This document shows positions 1-8,860 of a stretch of DNA of 64,000 bases, piece by piece. Source of the stretch: Maribacter hydrothermalis. GTDB taxonomy: Bacteria; Bacteroidota; Bacteroidia; Flavobacteriales; Flavobacteriaceae. Numbering within the stretch: position 1 is the first letter of the stretch; every line of letters starts with the position of its first letter. Position numbers and translations under genes: made by a program. The notes under the pieces were generated by a model. The model did not search any database, was not told the origin of the DNA, and saw only the letters and a program-made list of their open reading frames with translations. The stretch is from positions 3,720,001 to 3,784,000 of the forward strand of contig NZ_CP018760.1 in NCBI RefSeq assembly GCF_001913155.1. The letters are read 5' to 3'.

Positions 1-16
1 TTAAACACTACAGAAA

Positions 17-688
17 ATGGCATTAACAAAAGACACAAAAGGCACCGGTGCGTATACATTAGTTACGTTTACCGTAGGAAAAAATGAAGCGCCAAGTACA
101 TCAAACGTATTGTTGTTAGGAGATTTTAATAATTGGAAATCGAATGATAGTGCGCATCAAATGGAAAAAAAGGATGGTTCTTATAGCAAGACTATTAAAC
201 TTAAAAATGGGAAACGATATGAGTTTCGCTATTTAAGTGAAGATAAGGGATGGTTTAATGATCATGCAGCGGATGATTATGTTCGCTCGCCTTATATTGG
301 TATTGATAATAGCGTGGTAGATTTAAGTGCGCTACCTGAAAAAAAGAAACCAGTTAAAAAAACAGCAGTTAAGAAACCCACAGTTAAAAAGGCAGCGGTA
401 AAAAAACCGGTCGCTAAGAAGCCTGAAACAAAACCAAAAAAAGATGATTTAAAGAAAATTGAAGGGGTAGGACCTAAAATTGCATCTATCTTAACTGAGA
501 AAGGGTATGGTACATTTGAAAAACTAAGTAAAGCATCTGTAAAGTCTCTTGAAGATATTCTAAAAGCTGCAGGGCCTCGTTATACCATGCACAAACCAGG
601 TACATGGCCTAAACAAGCTAAATTAGCTGCTGCTGGAGATTGGGATAAATTAAAAACACTACAAGAAAAACTAGATGGTGGAAAATAA
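17..688 (+). CDS. CBM48-like glycogen-binding domain protein with C-terminal helix-hairpin-helix
   Basis: Three parts are visible in 223 residues. Residues 1 to about 100 resemble the AMPK-beta/CBM48 carbohydrate-binding fold (VLLLGDFNNWK, then KNGKRYEFRYL and a WFND segment). Residues about 108 to 143 are a Lys/Pro/Ala-rich linker of repeated VKKPxVKK units. Residues 144 to 223 carry a helix-hairpin-helix (KKIEGVGPKIASIL) followed by a TWPKQAKLAAAGDW tail seen in such C-terminal domains. The ATG follows an AT-rich leader; no Shine-Dalgarno is seen, as usual in the phylum. The pairing of a sugar-binding-type fold with a nucleic-acid-type HhH is recurrent in Bacteroidota, but its role is unknown to me. 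A strong hairpin terminator follows. Confidence 0.8.
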   Translation: MALTKDTKGTGAYTLVTFTVGKNEAPSTSNVLLLGDFNNWKSNDSAHQMEKKDGSYSKTIKLKNGKRYEFRYLSEDKGWFNDHAADDYVRSPYIGIDNSVVDLSALPEKKKPVKKTAVKKPTVKKAAVKKPVAKKPETKPKKDDLKKIEGVGPKIASILTEKGYGTFEKLSKASVKSLEDILKAAGPRYTMHKPGTWPKQAKLAAAGDWDKLKTLQEKLDGGK

Positions 689-708
689 TAAGCCATCTTA
701 TCACTATC

Positions 709-740
709 AATAAGCCCTAAGAATTATCTTAGGGCTTATT
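709..740. terminator. bidirectional intrinsic terminator
   Basis: A 13-bp perfect stem (AATAAGCCCTAAG / CTTAGGGCTTATT) with a six-base loop lies between two convergent genes, with A/T-rich flanks on both sides. It probably ends both the CBM48/HhH transcript and the ABC-F transcript. Confidence 0.8.
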
Positions 741-795
741 TGGTTATTAAATAGCTGTTTTAAGAATAAAAAGTAAAAACAACTGTTTATGGTAC

Positions 796-2433
796 CTATT
801 TCATCAAATTAATTTCGGCTATACTTTTAATCCTGTTCCTTTCTAAGAAAGCATCTATGGTTTCAAAATGTTCTATAACGCGTTGTTCTTTAAATTCGAA
901 AACTTTTTGAGATAAACCTTGTAAAAAATCTCTATCGTGAGAAACTAAAATAAGAGTACCATCATACGTTGATAATGCTTCTTTTAATACATCTTTCGAT
1001 TTTAAATCTAAGTGGTTGGTAGGTTCATCCAGAATTAAAAGATTTACGGGCTCCAATAATAATTTTACCATGGCCAAACGGGTTTTTTCTCCTCCCGATA
1101 GCATGCTTACTTTTTTATCAATATCATCTCCACTGAACATAAACCTGCCTAGAATATTCTTTATCTGGTTGCGAATGTCGCCAAAAGCAACCTCATCTAC
1201 AGTCTGAAAAATTGTTAACTCTGGGTCTAACAATGATGCCTGGTTCTGTGCAAAATACCCCACTTTTACATTATGCCCTAATTGACATGTACCTTCTACT
1301 TGAATTTCGTTTAAAATTGCCTTAATCATGGTAGATTTACCTTCTCCGTTTCTACCCACAAAAGATACTTTTTCGCCGCGGGCAATAGACATATTGGCGT
1401 CCTTGAAAACAATATGGTTATCATAGGACTTTGAAACATCTTTAACGGTAACAGGATAATCTCCAGAACGTGGTGAGGGAGGAAAACGTAATTTTAGTGA
1501 AGAAGTGTCTATTTCATCAATCTCTATAATTTGCAATTTTTCGAGCATACGCTCCCTAGAGGTAACTTGGTTGGTTTTTGAATACGTGCCTTTAAAGCGC
1601 TCAATAAAGGCTATGTTATCAGCTATAAATTTTTGTTGCTCTTGGTAGGCTTTTATTTGGTGAGATCTACGGTCTTCCCGTAATTGTAAATAATGGGAGT
1701 AATTAGCTTTATAGTCGTAAATACGCCCCATGGTAACTTCAATGGTACGGTTGGTAATATTATCGATAAACGCCCTATCGTGAGAGATTACCATTACCGC
1801 ATTGGCTTTGTTCAATAAAAAATCTTCTAACCAAATAACCGATTCTATATCTATATGGTTGGTAGGCTCGTCTAAAAGAATTAAATCGGGTTTTTGTAAA
1901 AGAATTTTAGCCAATTCTATTCGCATACGCCAACCACCACTAAACTCATTGGTTTGCCTAATAAAATCTTCCTGCTTAAAACCTAAGCCTTTTAATGCCT
2001 TTTCTACTTCTGCATCATAGTTTACCTCATCTAAGGCATAATATTTTTCCCCTAAATCAGACACTTTTTCAATGATGCTCATATACGCATCACTTTCATA
2101 ATCTGTTCTGGTTTCCAGTTCTTTGTTCAGCTTATCCATTTCATCGCGCATTTCAAAAACATGTTTAAATGCTTTTGCAGCCTCTTCAAAAACGGTACAG
2201 TTATCTTCAGTTAGTAAGTGTTGTGGTAAATAGGCAATAACAGCATCTTTAGGTACACGAACATTACCACGGGTGCTTTTTTGTTCGCCAGCAATTATTT
2301 TCATCATGGTAGACTTACCCGCGCCATTTTTACCCATAAGTGCAATTTTATCGGTTGGGTTTATGACAAACGAAACGTCACTGAATAGGGTAGTGCCACT
2401 GAATTCTACGGCTAAATTATCTACTGAAATCAT
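796..2433 (-). CDS. ABC-F family ATP-binding protein (ribosome-associated type)
   Basis: Two ABC nucleotide-binding domains lie in tandem with no membrane segments, the ABC-F layout. Domain 1 has Walker A GKNGAGKST (residues 34-42), signature FSGGW and Walker B LILLDEPTNHID. Domain 2 has GRNGEGKST, LSGGEKTRLAM and LLILDEPTNHLD. A charged helical linker (about residues 235 to 300) separates them, as in the P-site tRNA-interacting linker of the family. Length 545 aa is typical. ABC-F proteins act on the ribosome (translation factors or antibiotic protection); which subgroup this is cannot be decided here. The gene stands alone, convergent with its left neighbour. Confidence 0.9.
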   Translation of the reverse strand: MISVDNLAVEFSGTTLFSDVSFVINPTDKIALMGKNGAGKSTMMKIIAGEQKSTRGNVRVPKDAVIAYLPQHLLTEDNCTVFEEAAKAFKHVFEMRDEMDKLNKELETRTDYESDAYMSIIEKVSDLGEKYYALDEVNYDAEVEKALKGLGFKQEDFIRQTNEFSGGWRMRIELAKILLQKPDLILLDEPTNHIDIESVIWLEDFLLNKANAVMVISHDRAFIDNITNRTIEVTMGRIYDYKANYSHYLQLREDRRSHQIKAYQEQQKFIADNIAFIERFKGTYSKTNQVTSRERMLEKLQIIEIDEIDTSSLKLRFPPSPRSGDYPVTVKDVSKSYDNHIVFKDANMSIARGEKVSFVGRNGEGKSTMIKAILNEIQVEGTCQLGHNVKVGYFAQNQASLLDPELTIFQTVDEVAFGDIRNQIKNILGRFMFSGDDIDKKVSMLSGGEKTRLAMVKLLLEPVNLLILDEPTNHLDLKSKDVLKEALSTYDGTLILVSHDRDFLQGLSQKVFEFKEQRVIEHFETIDAFLERNRIKSIAEINLMK

Positions 2434-2451
2434 GCTATTTATTTAAAAATG

Positions 2452-2459
2452 CAAAACTA
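2452..2459 (-). promoter_or_regulatory. possible -7 promoter box of the ABC-F gene
   Basis: On the minus strand TAGTTTTG fits the Bacteroidota -7 consensus TAnnTTTG, 18 bases before the ABC-F start codon. No clear -33 TTG accompanies it, so this is a weak call. Confidence 0.4.
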
Positions 2460-2511
2460 GTAATAAGTTGTGGTGCTTGTTACGAACTACAGTAAAAAGT
2501 TATGGGCGTTT

Positions 2512-2680
2512 AAATTAGTGAAATAGTGAAATAGTGAATTAGTTAAATAGTGAATTAGTGAATTAGTGAATTAGTGAAATAGTGAAATAGTGAATTAGTG
2601 AAATAGTGAATTAGTGAATTAGTGAAATAGTGAATTAGTGAATTAGTGAAATAGGGAATTAGTGTATTAGTGAAATAGTG
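2512..2680. repeat. 9-bp tandem repeat, about 19 copies
   Basis: The unit GAAWTAGTG (W = A or T) repeats head to tail for 169 bp, with only a few copies changed (TTAAATAGT, GGGAATTAG, GTGTATTAG). Copies alternate irregularly between GAAATAGTG and GAATTAGTG. Every frame of a 9-bp repeat contains the same three codons, and TAG/TGA occur in it, so it is non-coding. It lies directly downstream of the small membrane gene and upstream of the ABC-F promoter region. Confidence 0.95.
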
Positions 2681-2682
2681 CT

Positions 2683-2841
2683 CTAAATGCTTTTTTTATT
2701 AGTAAGCCAGTTGTAAACTAATAGAACCAGCGCTACAAGAAGAAGTAAATGTATTAGAACGCTTAATACTTTAAACACTACAAAACCTATAATCCAACTC
2801 ACTATAAGAGCAATAATGATAAAGTTTATAATATTTTTCAT
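2683..2841 (-). CDS. lmo0937-like small membrane protein (52 aa)
   Basis: The 52-residue frame begins MKNIINFIIIALIVSW and has two hydrophobic helices (about residues 4-24 and 26-44) with an HLLLLVALVLLVY segment near the end. This matches the short lmo0937 family membrane proteins that often sit beside general-stress genes. The start codon lies 3 bp after the stop of the upstream gene, so the two are very likely co-transcribed and translationally coupled. The stop falls just beyond the 9-bp tandem repeat. Confidence 0.7.
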   Translation of the reverse strand: MKNIINFIIIALIVSWIIGFVVFKVLSVLIHLLLLVALVLLVYNWLTNKKSI

Positions 2842-2843
2842 AC

Positions 2844-3188
2844 TTACCTTTTTTGCTTCCAATTCATTATTTCGTCGTGAATTTCTTGTGGCGATTTTTT
2901 TCTCTTTTTGGCAATATCAGAAATTAAGGCTTCTAAACTATTTTCTTCCTTAGTAGAATCATAATTTTCCGTTTCTGGAAAATTAGCGAGATATTCATCC
3001 TTTACCGCCAGCCATTGCTTCTCTAAATGAAGGTCATATTTAGCAGTTGCCACACCGCCATTGTTAACAGGTTTACCAATGTCTTTTTTAGGATTTTTTT
3101 GTTGTTTTACGGGCTGGTTTTGGAGAACATCATTTTTTAAAGCATTGGATGTGTTATTTTTATGGGTACTCTTGTCATCTGTAATCAT
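2844..3188 (-). CDS. small charged protein, possibly CsbD-like
   Basis: Starting at the internal Met (MITDDKSTHKNN) gives 114 residues; an upstream ATG would add 12 residues that look like non-coding sequence. Residues about 1-50 are low-complexity, rich in Asn, Lys and Gln. The second half has the spacing of the CsbD stress-protein fold: W at the start (LEKQWLAVKDEYLANF), an ENSLEALISDIAKKRKKSPQEI middle split over two helices, and a final MNWKQKR. The similarity is read by eye and is tentative. It is the first gene of a two-gene operon with the lmo0937-like protein, a context that fits a stress role. Confidence 0.55.
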   Translation of the reverse strand: MITDDKSTHKNNTSNALKNDVLQNQPVKQQKNPKKDIGKPVNNGGVATAKYDLHLEKQWLAVKDEYLANFPETENYDSTKEENSLEALISDIAKKRKKSPQEIHDEIMNWKQKR

Positions 3189-3321
3189 ATCAATTGTATT
3201 TAGTACTATTTTGTGTAAGTACAAGGTAGTAAAGGTTACAATTATAGTTTTGCTCTACTGTTATTTTAATTGACCTTATAAATTATGGATTGTATGATAA
3301 TAGCATTATAAAGATATTCGT

Positions 3322-4485
3322 TTAAGATACCTTAGCCTTTTTCTTTGCTTTAAACATTTTCGCGGCCGATGTGTACCCACCTTCGGTACCGTCTACAAAG
3401 TGGGAATGTGTAGTTCTTCTGTCTAATACATAACAAGACATAACAGATGCATGGGTAACATGTATGCCATAAATAAGCTTTTTGTCAATTTCTAACGCAT
3501 CTAGAAATTTAATGAAATCATCTATTTTGCTTTGCTCGCCTATAAAAACAGTATTAATCATCCCGTCTAGCATAAAGGTGTGCGATAGTTGCCCTACCTG
3601 TTTTAAGTATTGTTTTCCGCTTTTGGTGAAATTTAGGTATATGCTCCCAAATTTGGTTTTTAACCAATTTTTAAAAAAATAAATCCAGCTGGTGGATACG
3701 AGACTAATTTTCATCTCTTCCCATACTTTTTGTGGACGAGCATCTAACTTTAGATTGGTGTTTTTTATAGGCTGTCTCTTTTCAAAAGTTCCAAATTCCT
3801 TATCCATTTGTGCAAGAACTTCTTTATAAGTGGTCATTTGCGAGTCTTCATCGACGGCATCGAGTAATAAACATACTACTTTCGACTTACTTTGGTCTGG
3901 GTTTATTTCATCCCACCTGCATTCCATGCCTTCTAAATTCAAGAGCGTTTCGTCAAAGGTGGTAGTTTCTTTTTCTTTGAAAGATGATTTAATAATGTCT
4001 TCCGCAATTTTAAGGCCGTTACCCAAAACTATAGGGATGGTTAATTTTTCTGTGAGCTGGTGCTTGGCCATTTTTAACTGTACATTCTTTTTAATTAATG
4101 TTTTTACAGGAATTTCACCTACTCTTAATACTAAATTAATTTTACTTTTAATATGTATGCTGTAATTGTCAAGTACTTGGATAGTGCGCTTTAATAATAC
4201 CTCAGGAATAATAAACGTAGCACCGTCACCTCCAAAGAAATAAGGTATTTCACAATTCCGTTTCATTTTTCTAATCGTGTTCAATACGGAAATAATAGCT
4301 CCTGTTGCCGTTAGATTTACTTGATGATGATTGCCTTCTTTTACCGCATTGGTAGAGTTTTGAATGTCTACCACAACAACATGCCATGAAAGCGGTACGT
4401 CTATAAAGTTTCCTTCGTTTTCTAATAAATGTATAAGTGAGCTACTACTGTTTTTAAGTTCTGAATAGAAATTTATATTCTCCAT
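3322..4485 (-). CDS. DUF3095 family protein (class III cyclase-like domain)
   Basis: The N-terminal half matches DUF3095: FYSELK near residue 6, a WHVVVVDIQNSTNAV motif with the metal-binding-type Asp, a conserved VNLTATGAIISVLN helix, and IPYFFGGDGATFIIP. These correspond to the first Asp and the FGGDG loop of class III nucleotidyl cyclases. Whether it makes a cyclic nucleotide is unknown. The C-terminal third (about residues 250-387) carries the family-specific HVTHASVMSCYV and HFVDGTEGGYTSAA segments. Length 387 aa is usual. It stands alone, transcribed leftwards. Confidence 0.75.
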   Translation of the reverse strand: MENINFYSELKNSSSSLIHLLENEGNFIDVPLSWHVVVVDIQNSTNAVKEGNHHQVNLTATGAIISVLNTIRKMKRNCEIPYFFGGDGATFIIPEVLLKRTIQVLDNYSIHIKSKINLVLRVGEIPVKTLIKKNVQLKMAKHQLTEKLTIPIVLGNGLKIAEDIIKSSFKEKETTTFDETLLNLEGMECRWDEINPDQSKSKVVCLLLDAVDEDSQMTTYKEVLAQMDKEFGTFEKRQPIKNTNLKLDARPQKVWEEMKISLVSTSWIYFFKNWLKTKFGSIYLNFTKSGKQYLKQVGQLSHTFMLDGMINTVFIGEQSKIDDFIKFLDALEIDKKLIYGIHVTHASVMSCYVLDRRTTHSHFVDGTEGGYTSAAKMFKAKKKAKVS

Positions 4486-4931
4486 TACCTAGAAAGTTGA
4501 TTTCTGTTTAACAAATTGATAATTAGTACTTTATAATATTTGAAGATAAGTCGTTGTTTCAGATAATTTTATTTAAAAGCTTATATTATTTATGAAATAT
4601 AGACATAAAAAAACGGTTTAGTCAGCACATAATTATTTTTTAGAATAGAAGTTAATTTATTTGAAATAGCAAAAGAAAACTATTGGTATCTAAATTGTCA
4701 CGTATGGTGTTTACTCGATAATCGAGATTTAAATGCTCCGACGCTTGCGCCGAAATATTAATTATGTTTTCAATTCAATGCCTCGCGGGCTTGTCCCGAG
4801 GTTATTTACTACGCTTTAGTTGTCCTAGGAATTCTAGAAAATTCTTGATATTTTTTATTAGAAAAAATTTAGTAATAGTTTTGCAGTAATCTACTTATCA
4901 ACTTTCCTTTTAAATTTAGTGACTATTCTTT
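4486..4931. other. 446-bp intergenic region with two short palindromes
   Basis: No gene is apparent. A 13-base palindrome CTCGATAATCGAG lies at 4714-4726. A GC-richer hairpin CCTCGCGGGCTTGTCCCGAGG lies at 4781-4801, just after a CCGACGCTTGCGCCG stretch. It separates two divergently transcribed genes, so it should hold promoters for both, but I see no clean TAnnTTTG box. Confidence 0.6.
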
Positions 4932-5711
4932 ATGAAGTTCATTTCGAAAATTATTCAACCTCTTTTTTATATTTCAATATTTTTGCTAATCAATTCCTTA
5001 CAAGCTCAATTGGTAAATATTGAATCGAAACGAATGCATACGGATTCGTTGAGGTTTGTTTTAAATAGCGATTTGCTTTTTAACTATACGGATAACAACG
5101 GAGCGTATATTCTTCAAGTAGGGTCTAACCTAACTACGCAGCTAAAATCTAAAGATTTAAGGAGTATTTACTTCTTGGTTGGTAATGTAAACTTAATTCG
5201 GTCTAAAAATGAGGATTTCCAAAATTCCTATTTTTTACACGCACGGTTTAATCAGAAATTATCGGAAGTGGTACGATTCGAAGCCTTTTTGCAAAACCAG
5301 AACAACCAAAAACTAACCATATCTGAAAGAAACCTGGCAGGTGTTGGTTTACGATTAAAACTTCTTTCCAAAAGTGGAACGCTGGCCTATATAGGCAACT
5401 CTTATATATATGAAATAGAACTGGTGAAGGCAACAGAACAAAAATTTTATAACCACAGAAATAGCAGTTATATTTCTTTAAATCAAAATTTTAAAAAGTT
5501 GAATCTAGATATTACAGGTACACTTTATTTTCAGCCTTTATATACCAACATAAGTAATCATAGAATACTAAGTCAGTTTAAGGCAGAAATGCCGCTTACC
5601 AAAAAGATAAGTTTTTCAGCCCTTTACAATTCCTCTGTAATTACTTTTAATTCAGATTTGGAAGACAACCGTTCTTCGAATATTAGTTTTGGATTTACAT
5701 TAAATATTTAA
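4932..5711 (+). CDS. DUF481 outer-membrane barrel protein
   Basis: A signal peptide (residues 1-26, cleavage after LQAQ) precedes a beta-rich body of alternating strands, the DUF481 (YdiY-like) pattern: LVNIESKRMHTDSLRFVLNS at the start, YSFLVGN-type strands, and a terminal aromatic-aliphatic strand ending GFTLNI, as expected for outer-membrane insertion. Length 259 aa is normal. No substrate is known. Its stop codon overlaps by 4 bp the stop of the convergent ankyrin gene. Confidence 0.7.
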   Translation: MKFISKIIQPLFYISIFLLINSLQAQLVNIESKRMHTDSLRFVLNSDLLFNYTDNNGAYILQVGSNLTTQLKSKDLRSIYFLVGNVNLIRSKNEDFQNSYFLHARFNQKLSEVVRFEAFLQNQNNQKLTISERNLAGVGLRLKLLSKSGTLAYIGNSYIYEIELVKATEQKFYNHRNSSYISLNQNFKKLNLDITGTLYFQPLYTNISNHRILSQFKAEMPLTKKISFSALYNSSVITFNSDLEDNRSSNISFGFTLNI

Positions 5712-6904
5712 ATTTTATACAAAACTGGACCTAGCTTTTTAGGAGTAGGGTTATTTAACACCCATTTTACGGCTATCTCGCACATGATGGCAACATCATC
5801 ATTGTACCGCTTTATTTCTTTAATAAGTAGTGTTAGCTCTTCTAATTCGTTGGTAGAAACACTTTTTCCGCTTTCAACAAAACTTAAGAAAGCTTTGGTC
5901 ATTTTAGTATGATTAGTATTCCAATTTCCGCCGCCATTTCTGTTTATTTCATGGGCTATTTTTCCCGATATTCGGATAACTTCGCCTTGTACAGTTTCGG
6001 CGGGTCCACTTGAGGGGACTAGTAATTCCCATAATTCTTGATGTTGTTTTTGCCAAGTTTTTGTTGTGACAGTAATGGTGCTTTTGCCATCGTGTAGTAC
6101 TCTTTTTTGAACAGGAGCAACTTCGAATATTCGATATAGTTCATCTAATGCATTACTATATTCGGATACACTGTCTTTATTAAAACCCGCTCTATGAAAT
6201 TCAAAGGTTTCACCTATCTTTTCTACAGATGCCCGCATTTTTGATGTTTTCTTTGCTCCGGCGTCTAAGAGTATATTGGAGAGCGCTACCATTTTTACAA
6301 TTCCAATGTTGCTACACATACTTAGAGATAGCTCCAAGGCAGATAAACCACTTTCGCTAATAGCATCTACAGGGGTGCCGGCATCGAGTAAAATTTTGCA
6401 GTTTTCAACATTAAGGACAAAGGCCGCAGAATGTAGCGCATTTCCAATTTTACCATCACTTAAATGTATATCTGCGTCTAGTTCTAATAGGCTTGTAATA
6501 TTACCAAATATGCTGCCCGCTCTATTATGTAGCGGAGTTTTATCATACGTGTCAGTAGCATTGATGTCTGCTCCATTTTCAATTAACCATTTAGCTAACT
6601 CATGCGGACATTTATCAAAGGCTAGCGCTGTTTTTTTTGTATATCCACCACGAGCATTTACATCACATTTGTTAAAGACAGTAATAAGCTCTTCAATAGT
6701 GCTATTTTCTATAAGTTCTCCAAAGTTTTTAGGTAAAGTTTTTCTTTTAGGTGATGCTTGTTTTTTGGTACCAACTTCTTCGTTTACGGGTACTACCTCT
6801 TCTTTAAAATGTTCCTCAATATTCTTTTTGGCTTTATTACCATATTTTTTGACGTAGTAGAAACCTATGGCGAAAATTAGTAGGGTAAGTAGGGTGTAGG
6901 TCAT
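5708..6904 (-). CDS. membrane-anchored ankyrin-repeat protein
   Basis: A single N-terminal membrane helix (residues 1-18) is followed by a Lys/Glu-rich linker and about four ankyrin repeats between residues 60 and 215; key segments are LAKWLIENGADINATD, TPLHNRAG, LELDADIHLSDGK and CKILLDAGTPVDA. The C-terminal 180 residues have no repeat and no domain I recognise. Ankyrin repeats bind protein partners; none is suggested by the neighbours. The 3' end overlaps that of the DUF481 gene tail to tail by 4 bp. Confidence 0.8.
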   Translation of the reverse strand: MTYTLLTLLIFAIGFYYVKKYGNKAKKNIEEHFKEEVVPVNEEVGTKKQASPKRKTLPKNFGELIENSTIEELITVFNKCDVNARGGYTKKTALAFDKCPHELAKWLIENGADINATDTYDKTPLHNRAGSIFGNITSLLELDADIHLSDGKIGNALHSAAFVLNVENCKILLDAGTPVDAISESGLSALELSLSMCSNIGIVKMVALSNILLDAGAKKTSKMRASVEKIGETFEFHRAGFNKDSVSEYSNALDELYRIFEVAPVQKRVLHDGKSTITVTTKTWQKQHQELWELLVPSSGPAETVQGEVIRISGKIAHEINRNGGGNWNTNHTKMTKAFLSFVESGKSVSTNELEELTLLIKEIKRYNDDVAIMCEIAVKWVLNNPTPKKLGPVLYKI

Positions 6905-7048
6905 TTGTTATTTCCGTAAAAGAGATATTTTATATAGTACGTTATTGCTTTTTAATGGATACAAATAAAGTACATTAAATTTAATTTTGTTGCATGGATA
7001 TACTAACTCGTTTTGTCAATTAGTAAACTAATTATTAGTTGTTTTTTA

Positions 7049-7327
7049 CTTAAACCCTTAAATTAAGCTTATCGTTTCAAGATAAATGCTTGCCCCTGAT
7101 TTTTATATTAAATATATTTTAGACGTGATTAAATTAAAAAAGGATCTAACTTTCCCTAAACCATATATAATGTGCCAATTGTTATGTAGCGTGAGGATAG
7201 TGCGATCTCCCGACCTCGGCGTTATTAATTTTTCTTTTAAAATTTTAAATATTTATATACAGGCACTTTAGTGATACTAAATTAAAATTTCGTTTGCGAA
7301 AACGAGTTCAGTTTTATATTTACATAA
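7049..7327. repeat. 280-bp direct repeat, left degenerate copy
   Basis: This stretch aligns with 8579-8860 throughout: both share GATAAATGCTTGCCCCTGAT, a terminator-like hairpin, a tRNA 3' half and a GTTCAGTTTT end. This left copy is the more decayed one, with substitutions in the hairpin and in the tRNA part. The pair flanks a single gene. Confidence 0.8.
7186..7229 (-). pseudogene. decayed 3' half of a tRNA-Met (CAT)
   Basis: This aligns with the better-kept copy near 8.7 kb but has several changes in the T arm (GGAGATCGCACTATCC on the minus strand) and in the anticodon stem. No 5' half is present. It is a relic, not a functional tRNA. Confidence 0.6.
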
Positions 7328-7503
7328 TATGCTAAGTTTTTAAATTAGTTAAATAATCTTATTCAGGATTGTAGGTTTTAATTGTATTTGGATAAATGCA
7401 ATTTGAGTCTAATAATTAATTTTATTGTATTAATAGACTGTTTTTAATTGGTGTAACTTATCAATATATAGCCAATTATAAATTTTATTGTATACTTTAA
7501 AGG

Positions 7504-8571
7504 ATGTCAAATTTTAAAATCTTTCTCCGAGCTTTTGGGATACTTGCAATTATACTAACTATTTTCCCTTATATACCGGTAAATAGTTGGGTAGTAAGGA
7601 TATTTGATTTTCCACATCTTCAACTAACAGTACTCACGACACTAGCCTTTCTGATTTATTTTTTCAGGTTTGACATTAAGAATCGAGTAGATCAAATTTT
7701 TGTCCTTGTTTTAGTGGGGTGTATCATAGTCCAACTTCAAAAGATTTATACGTATACTGCTTTTGCGAAGTATGAAATATATATGGCAAGTGAGAACGCC
7801 GAGCAGAATCTTACCATTTATGCTGCAAATGTTTTGCAAGAGAATGAAAACAAAAGCTTGCTTATCGAGGATGCAAAGCGAAATGATGCGGATATTCTAT
7901 TATTTACTGAAACTAATAAAAATTGGATAGCAAAACTCAGTAAAAATTTTAAGAATAGTTACAAATTTAGGGTTGAAGCTCCTTTGGAGAATACGTATGG
8001 TATGAGTTTGTATTCGAAGTATGAACTATACGAACCCTCCATAAAATATTTGGTCGAAGATACGATACCATCAATTCATACCAAATTAATATTACCATCT
8101 AAAGATACGGTGCAATTATTTGCAATTCACCCTGCTCCTCCAACTCCACAACATAATCCTACCTCTGTGGATCGTGATGCAGAAATGATGAAAGTAGCAA
8201 TGCTTACGCGAGATTCACAATATCCGGTTGTTGTTATGGGAGATTTTAATGATGTTGCTTGGTCTGAAACTACAGAATTATTTCAAAAAGTCAGTGGTCT
8301 ACTTGATAGTAGAAAGGGTAGAGGTTTATATAATACCTACAATGCAGATAGTTACATTATGCGTTGGCCACTAGATCATGTTTTTTCTTCTGCCGAATTT
8401 CGGGTTGCTGACATCAAAATAGGAAGCGATATTGGTTCTGATCACTTTCCATTTTATACAGAATTTAGTTTTGAGCCCAATTTGGCTTCTGACCAAAAAT
8501 TACCAGAACCTTCAACGGAAGAAATTGAAACAGCTAAAAAACAAATGAAAATGGAGAATGAAAATCCATAA
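7504..8571 (+). CDS. membrane-anchored endonuclease/exonuclease/phosphatase family protein
   Basis: Three N-terminal membrane helices (about residues 5-25, 36-52 and 64-80) precede an extracytoplasmic EEP-type domain. Visible EEP motifs are YAANVL (first Asn), DADILLFTETN (metal-binding Glu), the substrate-side HPAPPTPQHN, VVMGDFNDV (Asp/Asn pair) and the terminal GSDIGSDHFPFYTEF with the catalytic Asp-His. The family cleaves phosphodiester or phosphate-ester bonds; the substrate here is unknown. The gene sits alone between two 280-bp direct repeats holding tRNA fragments, which suggests arrival or duplication through a tRNA-site integration event. Confidence 0.85.
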   Translation: MSNFKIFLRAFGILAIILTIFPYIPVNSWVVRIFDFPHLQLTVLTTLAFLIYFFRFDIKNRVDQIFVLVLVGCIIVQLQKIYTYTAFAKYEIYMASENAEQNLTIYAANVLQENENKSLLIEDAKRNDADILLFTETNKNWIAKLSKNFKNSYKFRVEAPLENTYGMSLYSKYELYEPSIKYLVEDTIPSIHTKLILPSKDTVQLFAIHPAPPTPQHNPTSVDRDAEMMKVAMLTRDSQYPVVVMGDFNDVAWSETTELFQKVSGLLDSRKGRGLYNTYNADSYIMRWPLDHVFSSAEFRVADIKIGSDIGSDHFPFYTEFSFEPNLASDQKLPEPSTEEIETAKKQMKMENENP

Positions 8572-8670
8572 TTTGTTTACTTAAAACATTAAATTAAACT
8601 TATTGTTATCAAGATAAATGCTTGCCCCTGATTTTTATATTAAATATAATTTAAACCTGATTAAATAAAA

Positions 8671-8698
8671 AAACGGTTTAACTTTCGCTAAACCGTTT
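8671..8698 (-). terminator. terminator-like hairpin beyond the tRNA relic
   Basis: A 10-bp stem AAACGGTTTA / TAAACCGTTT with an eight-base loop, followed on the minus strand by a T run. It lies directly beyond the 3' end of the tRNA-Met fragment, as a native tRNA terminator would. Confidence 0.65.
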
Positions 8699-8717
8699 AT
8701 AATGTGCCTATTATTAA

Positions 8718-8761
8718 GTAGCGAGAGGGGGGCACGATCCCCCGACCTCCGGGTTATGAAT
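8718..8761 (-). pseudogene. 3' half of a tRNA-Met (CAT), likely attachment-site remnant
   Basis: On the minus strand the sequence runs from an anticodon loop TTCATAACC (anticodon CAT) through GGAGGTC, a T-arm-like stem GGGGG/CCCCC and an acceptor 3' strand TCTCGCTAC. The 5' half is missing: beyond the anticodon loop the sequence changes to unrelated AT-rich DNA. Tyrosine integrases commonly use the 3' half of tRNA genes as attachment sites, so this is most simply an att remnant. The T loop is atypical. Confidence 0.65.
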
Positions 8762-8860
8762 TCGCCCTTAAATTTTGAAAATGCCTAAAAATGGGCCTTT
8801 ACAAAGTTCTATATTAGAAAATCGTGTTCCAAAACGTGTTCAGTTTTGTGTTCACAATTA

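Larger units (their letters stand above)
8579..8860. repeat. 280-bp direct repeat, right copy
   Basis: This is the partner of 7049-7327 and the better preserved copy. It contains, in minus-strand order, a tRNA 3' half, its terminator and a downstream segment, so it looks like the 3' flank of a tRNA gene carried to a new place. Confidence 0.8.

Noticed and set aside
2512..2680. Possible CRISPR array
   Set aside because: The unit is 9 bp and head to tail, with no spacers and no cas genes; it is a simple tandem repeat.
7086..7271. A 61-codon plus-strand frame
   Set aside because: It covers the decayed tRNA fragment and terminator of the left direct repeat, and the right repeat does not keep the frame.
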